From NCBI RefSeq assembly GCF_011382965.1, contig NZ_CP049934.1, forward strand, positions 2,604,001-2,668,000: DNA of 64,000 nt. The letters run 5' to 3'. Below the pieces are notes generated by a model. That model worked only from the letters and a program-made list of their open reading frames with translations, had not been told where the DNA came from and ran no database searches. How positions within the stretch are numbered: position 1 is the first letter of the stretch; every line of letters starts with the position of its first letter. This DNA comes from Leucobacter insecticola (GTDB taxonomy: Bacteria; Actinomycetota; Actinomycetes; Actinomycetales; Microbacteriaceae). Both the position numbers and the translations under genes were made by a program. This document shows positions 18,213 through 27,560 of the stretch, piece by piece.

Positions 18213-19525
18213 CTATTCAGCGAGCGCGCGAAACTCCAGCTCATCCGCACTGCGCACCCCAGCGCGCACCGCAGCAAAGCTCGTGAAGCCTTCGGCGGCG
18301 ACCCTGGCGAGCAGCGTTTTCATGTTCTTCTGCCGCTTTTCGAGGCGCACGCGATGCCCGCGAGCGACGAGATCCCGCTTGAGGGCGAGGAGATCTTCGA
18401 ATGAGGCTTCCGCGTCTGCGACGAGCACAACGGCCTCGGGACCCGATCCTGCAGGCAGCTCAACAAGATCCACGACCCGTTCGAAGCCGATTGAGAAACC
18501 GACCGCCGGCACGTCCTGGCCGAGGAACCGCCCGACCATGCCGTCGTAGCGGCCACCGCCGCCGACCGAGCTGCCAGAACCCGGGTGCGCAACCTCAAAG
18601 ATGGTTCCGGTGTAGTAGCCCATGCCACGCACCAGCGTCGGGTCAAAACGAACCGTGACCCCCTCCGGCAGTCCGCCCTCGAGCGCGGACCCCAGGGCGG
18701 CCAGGTTGTCAACGCCCTCGCTCGCCGCGCCCGCGGGCAGCACTGACTCAATGGCCTCACGCGTGAGCGGGATCCCACCCGTGCCCGCTTCGGTTCCGGC
18801 GAGCGCAGGCTCAACGGCGGCGAGCACGCCTCCCATCCTCTCGGCCGCAGACGCGTCGATCCCGCGCAGCTCTTCGACCACGCCCGCGGCACCGATCTTG
18901 TCGAGCTTGTCGATCGTGATCAGCGCGCTATCGTGGGTTTCTGGTGCGAAACCGCAGTGATCCAGCAGCCCGAACAGAATGCGGCGGTCGTTGACGCGGA
19001 TCACGCAGCCCTTGAGTCCGAGCTCAGCGAGCGCCTGCGAGGTGGCGGTGACGAGTTCGATCTCGGCGAGCAGCCCCGGCTCACCGATGATGTCGATATC
19101 GGCCTGCACGAACTGGCGGTAGCGGCCCTTTTGGGGGCGCTCGGCCCGCCACACCGGTGCGATCTGGATGGCACGGAACACCGGGGCAGCTCAGCCCGGT
19201 GGCTCGCGTAAAACCTGGTGAGCGGCACCGTGAGGTCGAAGCGCAGACCCAGGTCGGCGAGCTGCTCCGCGTTGCCTGCCTCGGCTGCTGCGGCGAGCGC
19301 CTCGGGCCGGATCCCGCGCTTCAGGATCGAGAACGACAGCTTCTCGTTGTCTCCCCCGAGTCCCGCGTGAAGCCGAGCGTAGTCCTCGACCACCGGAGTC
19401 TCAATTTCGTCGAAGCCGTGCGCACGGTAGACGCCGCGGATCACGCTGAGGGCGTGCTCACGGCGTGCTTTGTCAGCGGGCAGGAAATCGCGCATGCCGC
19501 GCGGCGGGTGTACGGGGTTTGCCAT
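18213..19525 (-). CDS. hisS: Histidyl-tRNA synthetase (frameshifted in this sequence)
   Basis: HisRS charges tRNA-His. The restored 437-aa class II synthetase shows PRGMRDFLP at the N-terminus and motif 2-like FRAIQIAPVWRAERPQKGRYRQF. The histidine-specific motif LVRGMGYYTGTIFE and motif 3 VGFSIGFERV follow, then an anticodon-binding C-terminal domain. The frame breaks between AELP and VFRAIQ; the G run at 19183-19186 needs one more base, after which the length is a multiple of three. Two nearby ATGs (19534, 19525) are possible starts; MANPVHPPRG was preferred. Being essential, it is probably intact in the organism. Confidence 0.93.
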
Positions 19526-19589
19526 GCAGGCCATTCTTTCATGTGCCAAGAGCAGCGCCGAACCCCACAAGATCTTGTACCACCACATC

Positions 19590-19604
19590 AACACAAGTTG
19601 TGTT
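19590..19604. promoter_or_regulatory. Candidate operator of the membrane protein-gntR operon
   Basis: A perfect inverted repeat AACACAA-G-TTGTGTT lies 56 bases before the membrane-protein start, and a related half-site ACACAAC follows at about 19614. TTGTGT (19598) and TATTCG (19621), 17 bases apart, form a possible promoter that the operator overlaps. Binding by the operon's own GntR protein is an inference from position and symmetry. Confidence 0.55.
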
Positions 19605-19660
19605 ACCCTTTTGACACAACTATTCGAATGGGCCTGCTCCCGCTCGCGAAAGGCACCAAC

Positions 19661-20703
19661 ATGGACATACTCCAACTCACCGTTTCCTTTCTCCGCAGAA
19701 TACTCACGGTGTTCCCCGTGGAGATCGCGCTCACCCTCGGCGTGGTCATTTTCGCGATTTCACTGCTTCGCTGGCGTCCGATCGTAACGCTGCCGACACG
19801 GGCGCGGCACTCAGCCTTGGCCGGCATAGGGATCGCCGGGCCACTCTTCGTGCTGGCTGTTGCAACGGCGGCAGAGTGGCTCTCAATGACCGACTCATTC
19901 ACGCGCACGGGCGGTTGGTGGCAGCGTCCCGCCCCGCTCTTCGCCGCAGCGCTCGTCGTCGCCGTTTCCGCACTCGCGCTGCGAAGCTCACCGCTCCCAG
20001 CGCCCGGCGAACGCGCGATCTCACCCCGGCGTCGCTGGTGGGTATTCACACCCCGCACCCCGCTGTGGGTCAGTATCGGCATCGCTGCACTACTGCTACT
20101 CACGACCGCGTGGCACACTGCCATCGGCGTCAGCATGCCCGAGGGAGCGAACCGGTACGGCGTCGGTCCAGAGAACGACGGACTCCCCAGTTTCATGCGA
20201 ATGCAGGGTGACATGGGGTATATCTGGGGCGCCGGTTGGCCGAACCACTTGGCGACACTGCTGATACTTGCGGGGCGGCGGTCACGCTGATCCTCACCCT
20301 CAGCGCTGACGCGAACCGCCCGATGTTCGCCCGGGCCACAGCAAGCGATGTAAAGGAAGAGCGTACAGCGACAGCGCGCTTGATCACGTTCATTATTCTT
20401 GCGGGACTGCTCCTCACCCTCGGTGCGGTCTGGGCTCACGTCGGGTTTATGGGAGATAGGTCTATCGCCGTCTTCGAAGAAAATGGCGATCAAGCCGGCC
20501 CCGGACGGTTCTCCGTCGGCACCGGGTATAGCGATATCGCCGCTCCGATGCACCTGGGCGGCTATGTTGTGCAGGGCGTTGGGGCAGCGCTCATGCTTCG
20601 GGTCGTGTTCGACACGGCACGCGTGGCCTGGGCCTCACGCGCCAGCACAAAAACTGGACCGGCTGAGACGCCCGCGGCACAGCCGGGCGGGGCATCCCTA
20701 TGA
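19661..20703 (+). CDS. Polytopic membrane protein of unknown function (frameshifted in this sequence)
   Basis: The restored product is 347 aa with about seven to eight hydrophobic segments and no domain I recognise. The start ATG at 19661 has AAAGG 8 bases upstream. The frame breaks at the G run 20272-20275: one extra G joins LATLLILAG to AAVTLILTLSADANRP, with the length then a multiple of three. The stop overlaps the GntR start by four bases (ATGA). Pairing of a membrane protein with a small GntR regulator resembles YtrA-type operons. Role unknown. Confidence 0.7.
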
Positions 20704-21065
20704 GCCCCGAGATTGTTCAAGCTCCCACCGCCGACGACATCACCGAACTGTTTCGTGGGGCGATCCGCTCCGGGCAGCTCGGTGACGGCGAACGCCTGCC
20801 AACCGTGCGGCAGACAGCGCGCGACTTCGGCGTCGCCCAGGGCACGGCCGCGAAGGCGTACCGTGCCCTCGAGCAGGAAGGCCTCGTCGTCACCCGCACG
20901 GCCGCCGGCACGCGCGTCGCGCCCGGCGCATCGCGGGCGGCTGGCACCACGGTCGCCCAGGCGCGCGCCCTCACCGAGTCTGCTCAACATGAGGGCTTGA
21001 GCCTCGACGACACCGTCGCAGTACTGCGCGCAGTGTGGGTTGCGCACGGCGGCGCAACCCCGTAG
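20700..21065 (+). CDS. GntR-family regulator, YtrA-like (short form)
   Basis: A 121-aa protein: an N-terminal winged helix (ITELFRGAIRSGQLGDGERL, then PTVRQTARDFGVAQGTAAKAYRALEQEGLV) and a short C-terminal helical tail without an effector domain, which is the YtrA layout. Such regulators commonly repress their own operon with adjacent membrane or ABC proteins. It is co-translated with the upstream membrane protein. The inverted repeat at 19590 is its likely site. Confidence 0.88.
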   Translation: MSPEIVQAPTADDITELFRGAIRSGQLGDGERLPTVRQTARDFGVAQGTAAKAYRALEQEGLVVTRTAAGTRVAPGASRAAGTTVAQARALTESAQHEGLSLDDTVAVLRAVWVAHGGATP

Positions 21066-21074
21066 CCCACAAAC

Positions 21075-21128
21075 GGGTGAAGCCCTGTGCCGGCTGAAAT
21101 GTCCTCAACCGGCAACAGGGCTTCACCC
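21075..21128. terminator. Bidirectional terminator between gntR and actP
   Basis: GGGTGAAGCCCTGT (21075-21088) with CCGG (21090-21093) pairs with CCGG-ca-ACAGGGCTTCACCC ending at 21128. The stem is 14 bp plus 4 bp with a small bulge, between convergent genes. Confidence 0.9.
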
Positions 21129-21145
21129 ATCCCAGGAGCCTGCCG

Positions 21146-22768
21146 CTAGTGGTTCACGGGCGGTTCCGCACCGAAGCCGGTGAGCTCGCGCACCTCCATC
21201 TCGGCGGCGAGCTTCGGCGATTCAACACCGGGATCGGTGAGGGACCCGATCCACCCCAGGAGGAATCCGAGCGGGATCGACACAATGCCCGGGTTCTTCA
21301 GCGGGAAGATCGCGAAGTTCACGCCGTCCCCCAACATCGAGGTTTCGGTGCCCGACACCACCGGCGAGAAGACGATCAGCAGGACTGCCGAGGCGAGTCC
21401 GCCGACCATGCTCCACACGGCGCCGCGGGTCGTGAACTTCTTCCAGAAGAGCGAGTACAGGATCGTCGGCAGGTTCGCAGACGCCGCCACCGCAAACGCG
21501 AGCGCCACGAGGAACGCGACGTTCTGCCCCTGCACCCCGATACCACCGATGATCGCAATGCCGCCAATCACGAGGGTCGTGATTTTTGCGACCTTCACTT
21601 CCTGCTTCGGCGTTGCCTTCCCCTTCTTGATCACGCTGTTGTAGATGTCGTGCGCATACGATGCCGAAGCCGTGATCGTGAGCCCCGCAACGACCGCGAG
21701 AATTGTCGCGAACGCCACGGCCGAAATGAAGCCGAGCAGCAGCGGCCCGCCGAGTGCGAGAGCCACGAGCGGTGCTGCGGAGTTCTGCCCACCGGGCGCG
21801 GCGAGAATCGTCTCCGGCCCCACCAGCGCCGCGGCACCGTAGCCGAGCACCAGGGTGAACAGGTAGAAGATCCCGATCAGCCAGATTGCCCACACCACTG
21901 ACTTGCGGGCCGCCTTCGCGGTCGGCACGGTGTAGAAGCGCATCAGCACGTGCGGCAGGCCGGCAGTACCCAGCACGAGAGCGAGCGCGAGCGACACAAA
22001 ATCAAGCGGGTTCGCGCCGTATTGCAGGCCCGGTACCAAGATCGCGGCACCGTTGGCGTTCTCGGGGTTCGCTACCGCGGCCTCAAGCAGCGCATGGAAA
22101 CTGAAGCCGTTGAGGGCGAGCACCCACACGGTCATCACACCGGCACCCAGGATCAGCAGCACGGCTTTGATGATCTGCACCCAGGTGGTGCCTTTCATCC
22201 CGCCGATCAGCACATACATGATCATGACGACGCCCACCACCACGATCACGAGCGACTGCGCGGTCTTGTCTTCAAGCCCCAGCAGCAGCGATACGAGGCC
22301 ACCGGCGCCCGCCATCTGCGCGAGGAGATAGAAGAAGGTCACCGCGAGCGTCGTTGCCGCAGCCGCCATACGCACGGGGCGCTGCTTCAGCCGAAACGAC
22401 AGCACGTCCGCCATCGTGAACTTTGCCGTGTTGCGCATCAGCTCGGCGACAAGAAGCAGGGCGACAAGCCACGCCACCAAGAATCCGATCGAGTACATGA
22501 AACCGTCGTAACCGTAAATGGCAATCGCGCCACAGATACCGAGAAACGAGGCCGCGGAGAGGTAATCTCCCGCGATTGCGACGCCATTTTGTGTGCCGGT
22601 GAAGGATCGCCCGCCAGCATAGTAATCGGCCGCGGTGCGGTTGTTGCGGCTCGCGCGCACCACAATCACCATCGTCACCGCGACGAACGCGAGGAAGATG
22701 GAAATGTTGAGCACCGGATTTTGTTCGACCTGTTTGGGGGCAAGGTGCAGGATCATTGCAGCGTTCAT
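21146..22768 (-). CDS. actP: Acetate/monocarboxylate:cation symporter ActP (SSS family)
   Basis: A 540-aa sodium/solute-symporter-family permease with about 13 helices. Typical ActP features are NNRTAADYYAGGRSFTGTQN, the sodium-site region GDYLSAASFLGICG, GLPHVLMRFYTVPTAKAARKS, and SASYAHDIYNSVIKKGKA. ActP takes up acetate, propionate and similar acids. It overlaps the DUF485 gene yjcH by four bases and lies in a prpE/acs-yjcH-actP operon, the standard uptake-plus-activation set for short-chain acids. A RamA-type regulator is divergent from the first gene. Confidence 0.94.
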   Translation of the reverse strand: MNAAMILHLAPKQVEQNPVLNISIFLAFVAVTMVIVVRASRNNRTAADYYAGGRSFTGTQNGVAIAGDYLSAASFLGICGAIAIYGYDGFMYSIGFLVAWLVALLLVAELMRNTAKFTMADVLSFRLKQRPVRMAAAATTLAVTFFYLLAQMAGAGGLVSLLLGLEDKTAQSLVIVVVGVVMIMYVLIGGMKGTTWVQIIKAVLLILGAGVMTVWVLALNGFSFHALLEAAVANPENANGAAILVPGLQYGANPLDFVSLALALVLGTAGLPHVLMRFYTVPTAKAARKSVVWAIWLIGIFYLFTLVLGYGAAALVGPETILAAPGGQNSAAPLVALALGGPLLLGFISAVAFATILAVVAGLTITASASYAHDIYNSVIKKGKATPKQEVKVAKITTLVIGGIAIIGGIGVQGQNVAFLVALAFAVAASANLPTILYSLFWKKFTTRGAVWSMVGGLASAVLLIVFSPVVSGTETSMLGDGVNFAIFPLKNPGIVSIPLGFLLGWIGSLTDPGVESPKLAAEMEVRELTGFGAEPPVNH

Positions 22769-23142
22769 CGTTCGCCTCCGTCAATTGCGTGTTCGAGTGT
22801 GCCGTCGCGCTCAAGGGTTTCGAGTTCAGCACGAAGCGCCGTCGTGTCTGGGTCGAGGTGCCTATTCGCGAACGAGACGTACCACATGGTGATTCCGAAG
22901 GTCGTGATGAATTGTGCGAGCCCCAGCACGAGGCCGACGTTCATGCCGAAGAGTGGCTGCGCCATAAACTCATGCGCATATGCGGCGAGCACCACATAGC
23001 CCAGGAACCACAGCATGAATCCAATCGCGACCGGAAACACGAAGCGTTTGAATTTGCGTCGATAGGCCTGAAATTCTGGCCTATCTTGAAAAGCTTCGTA
23101 GTCGATGGGGTGCGCCTGTGCACCCTCAGTGTTGTGTGGCAT
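22765..23142 (-). CDS. DUF485 membrane protein (YjcH-like)
   Basis: A 125-aa small membrane protein with two helices (FVFPVAIGFMLWFLGYVVLAA and VGLVLGLAQFITTFGITMWY) between a charged N-terminus and an acidic C-terminal tail. DUF485 proteins are found next to actP in many bacteria and are thought to assist the permease, mechanism unknown. The start MPHNTEG was chosen over an upstream ATG by family length. It is co-translated with actP. Confidence 0.9.
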   Translation of the reverse strand: MPHNTEGAQAHPIDYEAFQDRPEFQAYRRKFKRFVFPVAIGFMLWFLGYVVLAAYAHEFMAQPLFGMNVGLVLGLAQFITTFGITMWYVSFANRHLDPDTTALRAELETLERDGTLEHAIDGGER

Positions 23143-23186
23143 GTGGCCTCCTTGCCGCATGGAAATGGATAGGGGAAAGCTCGGGA

Positions 23187-25166
23187 TCAGCCGACAGGGA
23201 TCTTGACCTGCGTGGTCGCCGGGGCATGTACGGTGCGCCCAAGAGCCACGATCAGCGCGTCAATCACCGCCGGATCCTCGATGGTCGCCGGGATCTTGTA
23301 CGGCTCACCATCAACGATCTGGCGGATGGTTTTACGCAGGATCTTGCCCGAGCGGGTTTTGGGGAGCCGTTCGACGATGGTGACGTCACGGAACGAGGCG
23401 ACGGGTCCGACGTGTTCGCGGACGAGCCTGATGAGTTCCGCCGCGAGCTCTTCGCGGTGCACCTCGACGCCGTGCTTCAGGGCGACAAAGCCCGCGGCGT
23501 GCTGGCCCTTCAGCTCGTCGTGTACGCCGATAACGGCACACTCCGCGACGGCCGGGTGCATCGTCAGCACCTCTTCGAGCGAGCCCGTCGACAGCCGGTG
23601 CCCGGCGACGTTGATGACGTCGTCGGTGCGACCCATCACAAACAGGTAGCCGTCTTCGTCGAAGTGGCCGGCATCTCCCGAGGCGTAGTAGCCGGGGAAC
23701 GCTTGAAGATACGAGCTCACAAACCGTTCCTCACTCCCCCAGATCCCGAGCAGCGCACCCGGCGCGAGCGGCAGCTTGATGGCGATGTTGCCTTCTACTC
23801 CGGGAGCCGTAATGTCGGTGCCCTTGGAATCGACGATGCGCACATCGAAGCCCGGCATTGGCACCGTGGTTGAGCCGGCTTTCGATTCCAGCGGTTCGAT
23901 TCCGAGCGGGTTCGCGCAGATCGGCCAGCCGGTTTCGGTCTGCCACCAGTGATCGACCACGGGTACTCCAAGCCCGTCGTTGACCCAGTGCCAGGTCTCG
24001 GGATCCATCCGCTCGCCCGCGAGGTAGACGGCCTTGAGGGAGGAGGTGTCGTACTTCTGAAGCTCCAAGAGCTCGGGATCCTCCCGCTTGATCGCGCGCA
24101 GCGCCGTTGGCGCCGTCGACAGGATCTTCGCGCCGTACGACGACAGGATCCGCCAAAACGCGCCCGCATCTGGGGTGCCGACCGGTTTGCCCTCGTAGAG
24201 CACCGTGGTGCCGCCGGCGAGCAGCGGCCCGTAAACGATGAAGGAGTGGCCAACCACCCAGCCGACGTCTGAGGCCGTGAAAATCGTGTCACCCGGGCCG
24301 AAGTCGTAGATGCCGCGCATTGCCCAGGAGAGCCCCACCGCGTAGCCGCCACTGTCGCGCACGACACCCTTCGGGTTTCCGGTGGTGCCCGAGGTGTAGA
24401 GGATGTAGAGGGGGTGATCCGAGGGAAGCGGCACGGGGTCCGCGGGGGTGACACCCTGCTGCGCGCCCTCCCAGTCCACCCAGCGAGCGTGGGGATCGCT
24501 GGCATAGTCGGCCGCGGATCCCGGTACGGTGTCACGGTTACGCACGATCACGGCTTCAACACCAGATTCGGTGCCACCGCAGATGTCGAGCGCGCGCTTC
24601 ACGAGCGGCAGGTATTCCACGGCCCGGCCGGGTTCCATGCCGCCAGAGGAGGTCACGATGACCTTCGGCTTCGCGTCTTGTATCCGCACCGCCAGCTCGC
24701 TCGCCGCAAACCCGCCAAAGACGACGGAGTGGATCGCGCCGATGCGCGCACACGCAAGCATCGCCGTCACCGCCTCGGGCGTCATCGGCAGGTAGATGAG
24801 CACGCGGTCGCCAGCTTCGACGCCCTGCGCGCGGAGGGCCCCCGCGAAACGAGCGACCCGGTCCCGCAGTTCGGAATAGCTGATGCTGGCGCGCGTGCCG
24901 GTCATCGCCGAGTCGTAGATGAGGGCGGTGTTTTCGCCGCGACCCGCGTCGACGTGACGGTCCAATGCGTTGGCAGACACGTTGATTTTGCCGCCGGGGA
25001 ACCAGCGCCACTCGGTTTCGCTGCGCTCCTCAATCGCGTCACTGGGCGGAACAATCCAGTCGACGGCCTTCGCCGCGTCAAGCCAGAATGCTGCGCGATC
25101 CGCCTGGCTGCGATCCCAAACCGCGCGGTAGCTTGCGGATGCATGCGGGTGAGTGTGATGGGACAT
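23187..25166 (-). CDS. prpE: Acyl-CoA synthetase, propionyl-CoA synthetase (PrpE)-like
   Basis: A 659-aa AMP-forming ligase that activates a short-chain acid to its CoA ester. The N-terminal ACAS_N region (SYRAVWDRSQADRAAFW) is followed by the AMP-binding loop LYILYTSGTTGNPKGVV. YYASGDAGHFDEDGYLFVMG with RTDDVINVAGHRLSTG and the C-terminal LPKTRSGKILRK, with the acetylatable lysine, complete the set. The hinge motif and GHRLSTG are closer to propionyl- than acetyl-CoA synthetase, but acetate may also be used. Start MSHHTHPH has AAAGGAGAAG just upstream. It leads an operon with yjcH and actP. Confidence 0.88.
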   Translation of the reverse strand: MSHHTHPHASASYRAVWDRSQADRAAFWLDAAKAVDWIVPPSDAIEERSETEWRWFPGGKINVSANALDRHVDAGRGENTALIYDSAMTGTRASISYSELRDRVARFAGALRAQGVEAGDRVLIYLPMTPEAVTAMLACARIGAIHSVVFGGFAASELAVRIQDAKPKVIVTSSGGMEPGRAVEYLPLVKRALDICGGTESGVEAVIVRNRDTVPGSAADYASDPHARWVDWEGAQQGVTPADPVPLPSDHPLYILYTSGTTGNPKGVVRDSGGYAVGLSWAMRGIYDFGPGDTIFTASDVGWVVGHSFIVYGPLLAGGTTVLYEGKPVGTPDAGAFWRILSSYGAKILSTAPTALRAIKREDPELLELQKYDTSSLKAVYLAGERMDPETWHWVNDGLGVPVVDHWWQTETGWPICANPLGIEPLESKAGSTTVPMPGFDVRIVDSKGTDITAPGVEGNIAIKLPLAPGALLGIWGSEERFVSSYLQAFPGYYASGDAGHFDEDGYLFVMGRTDDVINVAGHRLSTGSLEEVLTMHPAVAECAVIGVHDELKGQHAAGFVALKHGVEVHREELAAELIRLVREHVGPVASFRDVTIVERLPKTRSGKILRKTIRQIVDGEPYKIPATIEDPAVIDALIVALGRTVHAPATTQVKIPVG

Positions 25167-25270
25167 GTACTTCTCCTTTGAAATACCGGTCGACACCAAC
25201 GGTGGTGCCGTGCGTACCAACGGTAGAGATTTCGGCTACCATCGTGATACCCCCGAAAGTAGGTACTGCG
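25167..25270. promoter_or_regulatory. Divergent control region of prpE and the RamA-type gene
   Basis: The gap holds two copies of ACCAACGGT (25195-25203 and 25216-25224), 21 bases apart, and a run ACCCCCG (25249-25255). The run matches the C4-5/G4-6 core described for RamA sites in Corynebacterium. On the minus strand a ribosome site AAAGGAG serves prpE. Binding by the divergent RamA-like protein is inferred. Confidence 0.55.
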
Positions 25271-26134
25271 ATGAAGCAAGACACGCTCACACCCGAGCAG
25301 TCGAGTCTCGACGCTGCGGTGCGAGCGTTCGCACAGGCCACCAAATTTGATATCACCTTTGGTGGGTTCGAGCACCGTGGCGTTGCGACCGTTGCCTCGC
25401 TTCACGGAAACCAGACGCAGAGTCTCAAGGGTCTGGAGGTTGCGGTGGGACGCGGCCTCGGCGGGCGGGCGATGAGCGAGAGCCGCCCCCGGCTCACGGC
25501 CGATTATGCGCGGTCCTCCAAGATTACGCACGATTACGACGCTCAGGTGCTCGGTGAGGGGATCCGGATGCTCTTCGCGGTCCCCGTGATCGTGGATGGC
25601 TGCGTGCGCGCGGTAGTGTATGGCGGATCCCGCACCTCCTCCGCCCCCGGTAATGCGCTCCTCGACGCGGCCTCCAATGTCACCCGCGCCTTTATACGCG
25701 ATATCCGCATCAACGACGAGGTCACCAGGCGCCTGGCAGAGATCCCGAATCGACTCGTCGAGCAGCCCACCATGCCGGCCGCAACACTCGAGGAGCTACG
25801 CGAGAGCTACGCCGAGCTGCGCGGCATTTCTGCGGGGGTTTCTGATCCGGCGCTTCGCGCAAAGCTGCTTGCGCTGGAGAGTCGCTTGAAACGGCTCAGC
25901 GGTGGTTCAGGATCCGATGAGATCGTCCACGAAAGCAACGTGAATCTCTCGCCGCGAGAGCGCGACGTGCTTGCGCATGTGGCGCTCGGCAGCAGCAACA
26001 CTGAGATCGGGCAGGTGCTCGGACTCACCGAGTCCACCGTCAAGAGTTACCTCAAGACGGCCTCGACCAAGCTCGGCTGTTCAGGTCGGCATGCGGCGGT
26101 TTCTGCCGCCCGCAAAGCGGGGCTATTGCCGTAG
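25271..26134 (+). CDS. ramA: RamA-type LuxR-family regulator (GAF + HTH)
   Basis: A 287-aa regulator. An N-terminal GAF-like domain (residues about 10-150, with SLKGLEVAVGRGLGGRAM and RMLFAVPVIVDGCVRAVVYG) is joined by a coiled linker to a C-terminal LuxR helix-turn-helix (NLSPRERDVLAHVALGSSNT then EIGQVLGLTESTVKSYL). This is the layout of RamA, the global activator of acetate metabolism in Corynebacterium. It is divergent from the prpE-yjcH-actP operon, its probable target. The end overlaps mazG tail to tail by 12 bases. The symbol is by architecture and context. Confidence 0.83.
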   Translation: MKQDTLTPEQSSLDAAVRAFAQATKFDITFGGFEHRGVATVASLHGNQTQSLKGLEVAVGRGLGGRAMSESRPRLTADYARSSKITHDYDAQVLGEGIRMLFAVPVIVDGCVRAVVYGGSRTSSAPGNALLDAASNVTRAFIRDIRINDEVTRRLAEIPNRLVEQPTMPAATLEELRESYAELRGISAGVSDPALRAKLLALESRLKRLSGGSGSDEIVHESNVNLSPRERDVLAHVALGSSNTEIGQVLGLTESTVKSYLKTASTKLGCSGRHAAVSAARKAGLLP

Positions 26135-26806
26135 TAGTGACGAAGCCTTGCGGTCGACGGCCCGGCGAAGCGCACGATCCGGATCCACCCCCGCCACATT
26201 TGCGCGGGCGACAATATCGAGCAACGCGTCACCCAGCTGGTCTTCCGTGACGTCTGCCGACACGCTCGCTGCTACGACGGCTTCAGCATCGCCCACTTCG
26301 GCGGCCAGATCAATCAACCCCGCCCGTTTGAGCCGTTCAAGCACCTTCGCGGCGCGGGCGAGCGTCGGCATCCCCGCGGGTATTCCTTCGAGTGGGCCGC
26401 GGGATCCGCGCGCCTCGCCCGCCGCATCCTCTTTCAGTCGTTCCCACTCCGCATGCAGTTCCTCGACCGTCATGTAGCCGCGGTCACCAAACACGTGCGG
26501 ATGGCGCGCAATCAGTTTTTCATTCAGCGCACTTGCGACGCTGTCTAGCGTGTAGCCCTCACCATCACGTTCAGCGATGGCGGCGTGGAAAAGAACCTGG
26601 TAGAGCACGTCACCAAGCTCAGAGCGGATTTCTTCCGCCGGCATTTGACGCTCCACTGCGTCAATAAACTCAGCGGCTTCTTCCACCAGGAAAGGAGTGA
26701 GCGACTCATGGCTTTGCGCTTCGTGCCACGCACAGCCCCCCGGAGCCACCATCTGTTGCACGGTCTGGTAGGCCCGCTCGACCTGTCCGGCAGCTTCATT
26801 TACCAT
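26123..26806 (-). CDS. mazG: Nucleoside triphosphate pyrophosphohydrolase MazG
   Basis: MazG hydrolyses NTPs and dNTPs to monophosphates, a housecleaning and stress role. The 227-aa protein has the all-alpha NTP-PPase core: CAWHEAQSHESLTPFLVEEA with the EExxE-type helix, EIRSELGDVLYQVLFHA with the ExxD motif, and the DR-rich AERDGEGYTLDSVASALNEK followed by KLIARHPHVFGD. The usual CPWD motif is CAWH here, a noticeable change. The second domain is degenerate. It converges on the RamA-type gene. Confidence 0.9.
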   Translation of the reverse strand: MVNEAAGQVERAYQTVQQMVAPGGCAWHEAQSHESLTPFLVEEAAEFIDAVERQMPAEEIRSELGDVLYQVLFHAAIAERDGEGYTLDSVASALNEKLIARHPHVFGDRGYMTVEELHAEWERLKEDAAGEARGSRGPLEGIPAGMPTLARAAKVLERLKRAGLIDLAAEVGDAEAVVAASVSADVTEDQLGDALLDIVARANVAGVDPDRALRRAVDRKASSLLRQ

Positions 26807-26990
26807 GCGCCAAGTTTAGAGGTCGCCCCGAGAGGTTGCACCTCGTTGGGCATCCTCCGAGCAAGGGGACATCTCTGAGCGAGTCGGTTTCTTGCTTTCG
26901 CACGGGTGTCTACTAGAATTTTCCCGGCACCCACCAAACTGGGAGTCTGCACAAAATTTCCCCCAAAATTACTCCAAGGAGCCACTCGAA

Positions 26991-27470
26991 ATGAAGTCCA
27001 TCCGCCGCACCTCCGCAGTCGTTGCAGCAATCGCCCTCGCCCTCCCGCTCGCAGCTTGCTCGGGCGGGCAGAGCGTTGAAGCGGCGTGCAACGTTGCAAA
27101 TGCCACCGTCAATGAGGCACAGAGCGATGCACAGAAAGCAATGAGCGAGCTTGGCGCGGGAGATACGGATCTTTCGAAGCTCTTCGACCCGATCAACGCC
27201 GCATTCGACAAGGCAACTTCAAAGGTCACCAACGTCGAGGTTTCGGATGCGCTCGGCAAGGTTGCTGGCGAATTCAAAGCGTTCTCAGATGAGCTCGCCG
27301 ACTACAAGTTCCCCGACATGAGCGACATCGATTACTCCGACCCCGCTTCGCTCAGCAAGCTAGAGGACATGCAGAAGGAAGCAGAAGCGCTCGCTGAGAA
27401 TCTCCAAGGGCGCCAGGAGTCCATGCAGAAGTCGCTCGACGAGTGGAACAAGCTCTGCCCCGCGAGCTAG
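26991..27470 (+). CDS. Small lipoprotein of unknown function (1)
   Basis: A 159-aa secreted lipoprotein. The signal peptide has basic KSIRR, a hydrophobic core and lipobox LAAC at about residues 19-22 (PLAACSGG). The mature part is Ala/Asp-rich and helical, with two conserved-looking cysteines (EAACNVANATV near the start, NKLCPAS at the end). It resembles the second lipoprotein of the window (32349) in plan: lipobox, early Cys, helical body, late Cys. The start was set by AAGGAG upstream and the signal peptide. Function unknown. Confidence 0.82.
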   Translation: MKSIRRTSAVVAAIALALPLAACSGGQSVEAACNVANATVNEAQSDAQKAMSELGAGDTDLSKLFDPINAAFDKATSKVTNVEVSDALGKVAGEFKAFSDELADYKFPDMSDIDYSDPASLSKLEDMQKEAEALAENLQGRQESMQKSLDEWNKLCPAS

Positions 27471-27485
27471 TCGTCCGACACGCCG

Positions 27486-27540
27486 AGAGCCGCGAGATCC
27501 CCGACCACCGCGTCCACGCAGTCGGGGGCCTCGCGGCTCT
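27486..27540. terminator. Bidirectional terminator between the lipoprotein and FCD regulator genes
   Basis: A stem of 11 bp (AGAGCCGCGAG/CTCGCGGCTCT) and 7 bp (CCCCGAC/GTCGGGG) with a 2-base symmetrical mismatch, and a 15-base loop. It serves two convergent genes. Confidence 0.9.
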
Positions 27541-27560
27541 TGCTTTGTGCGCAGGATCGC

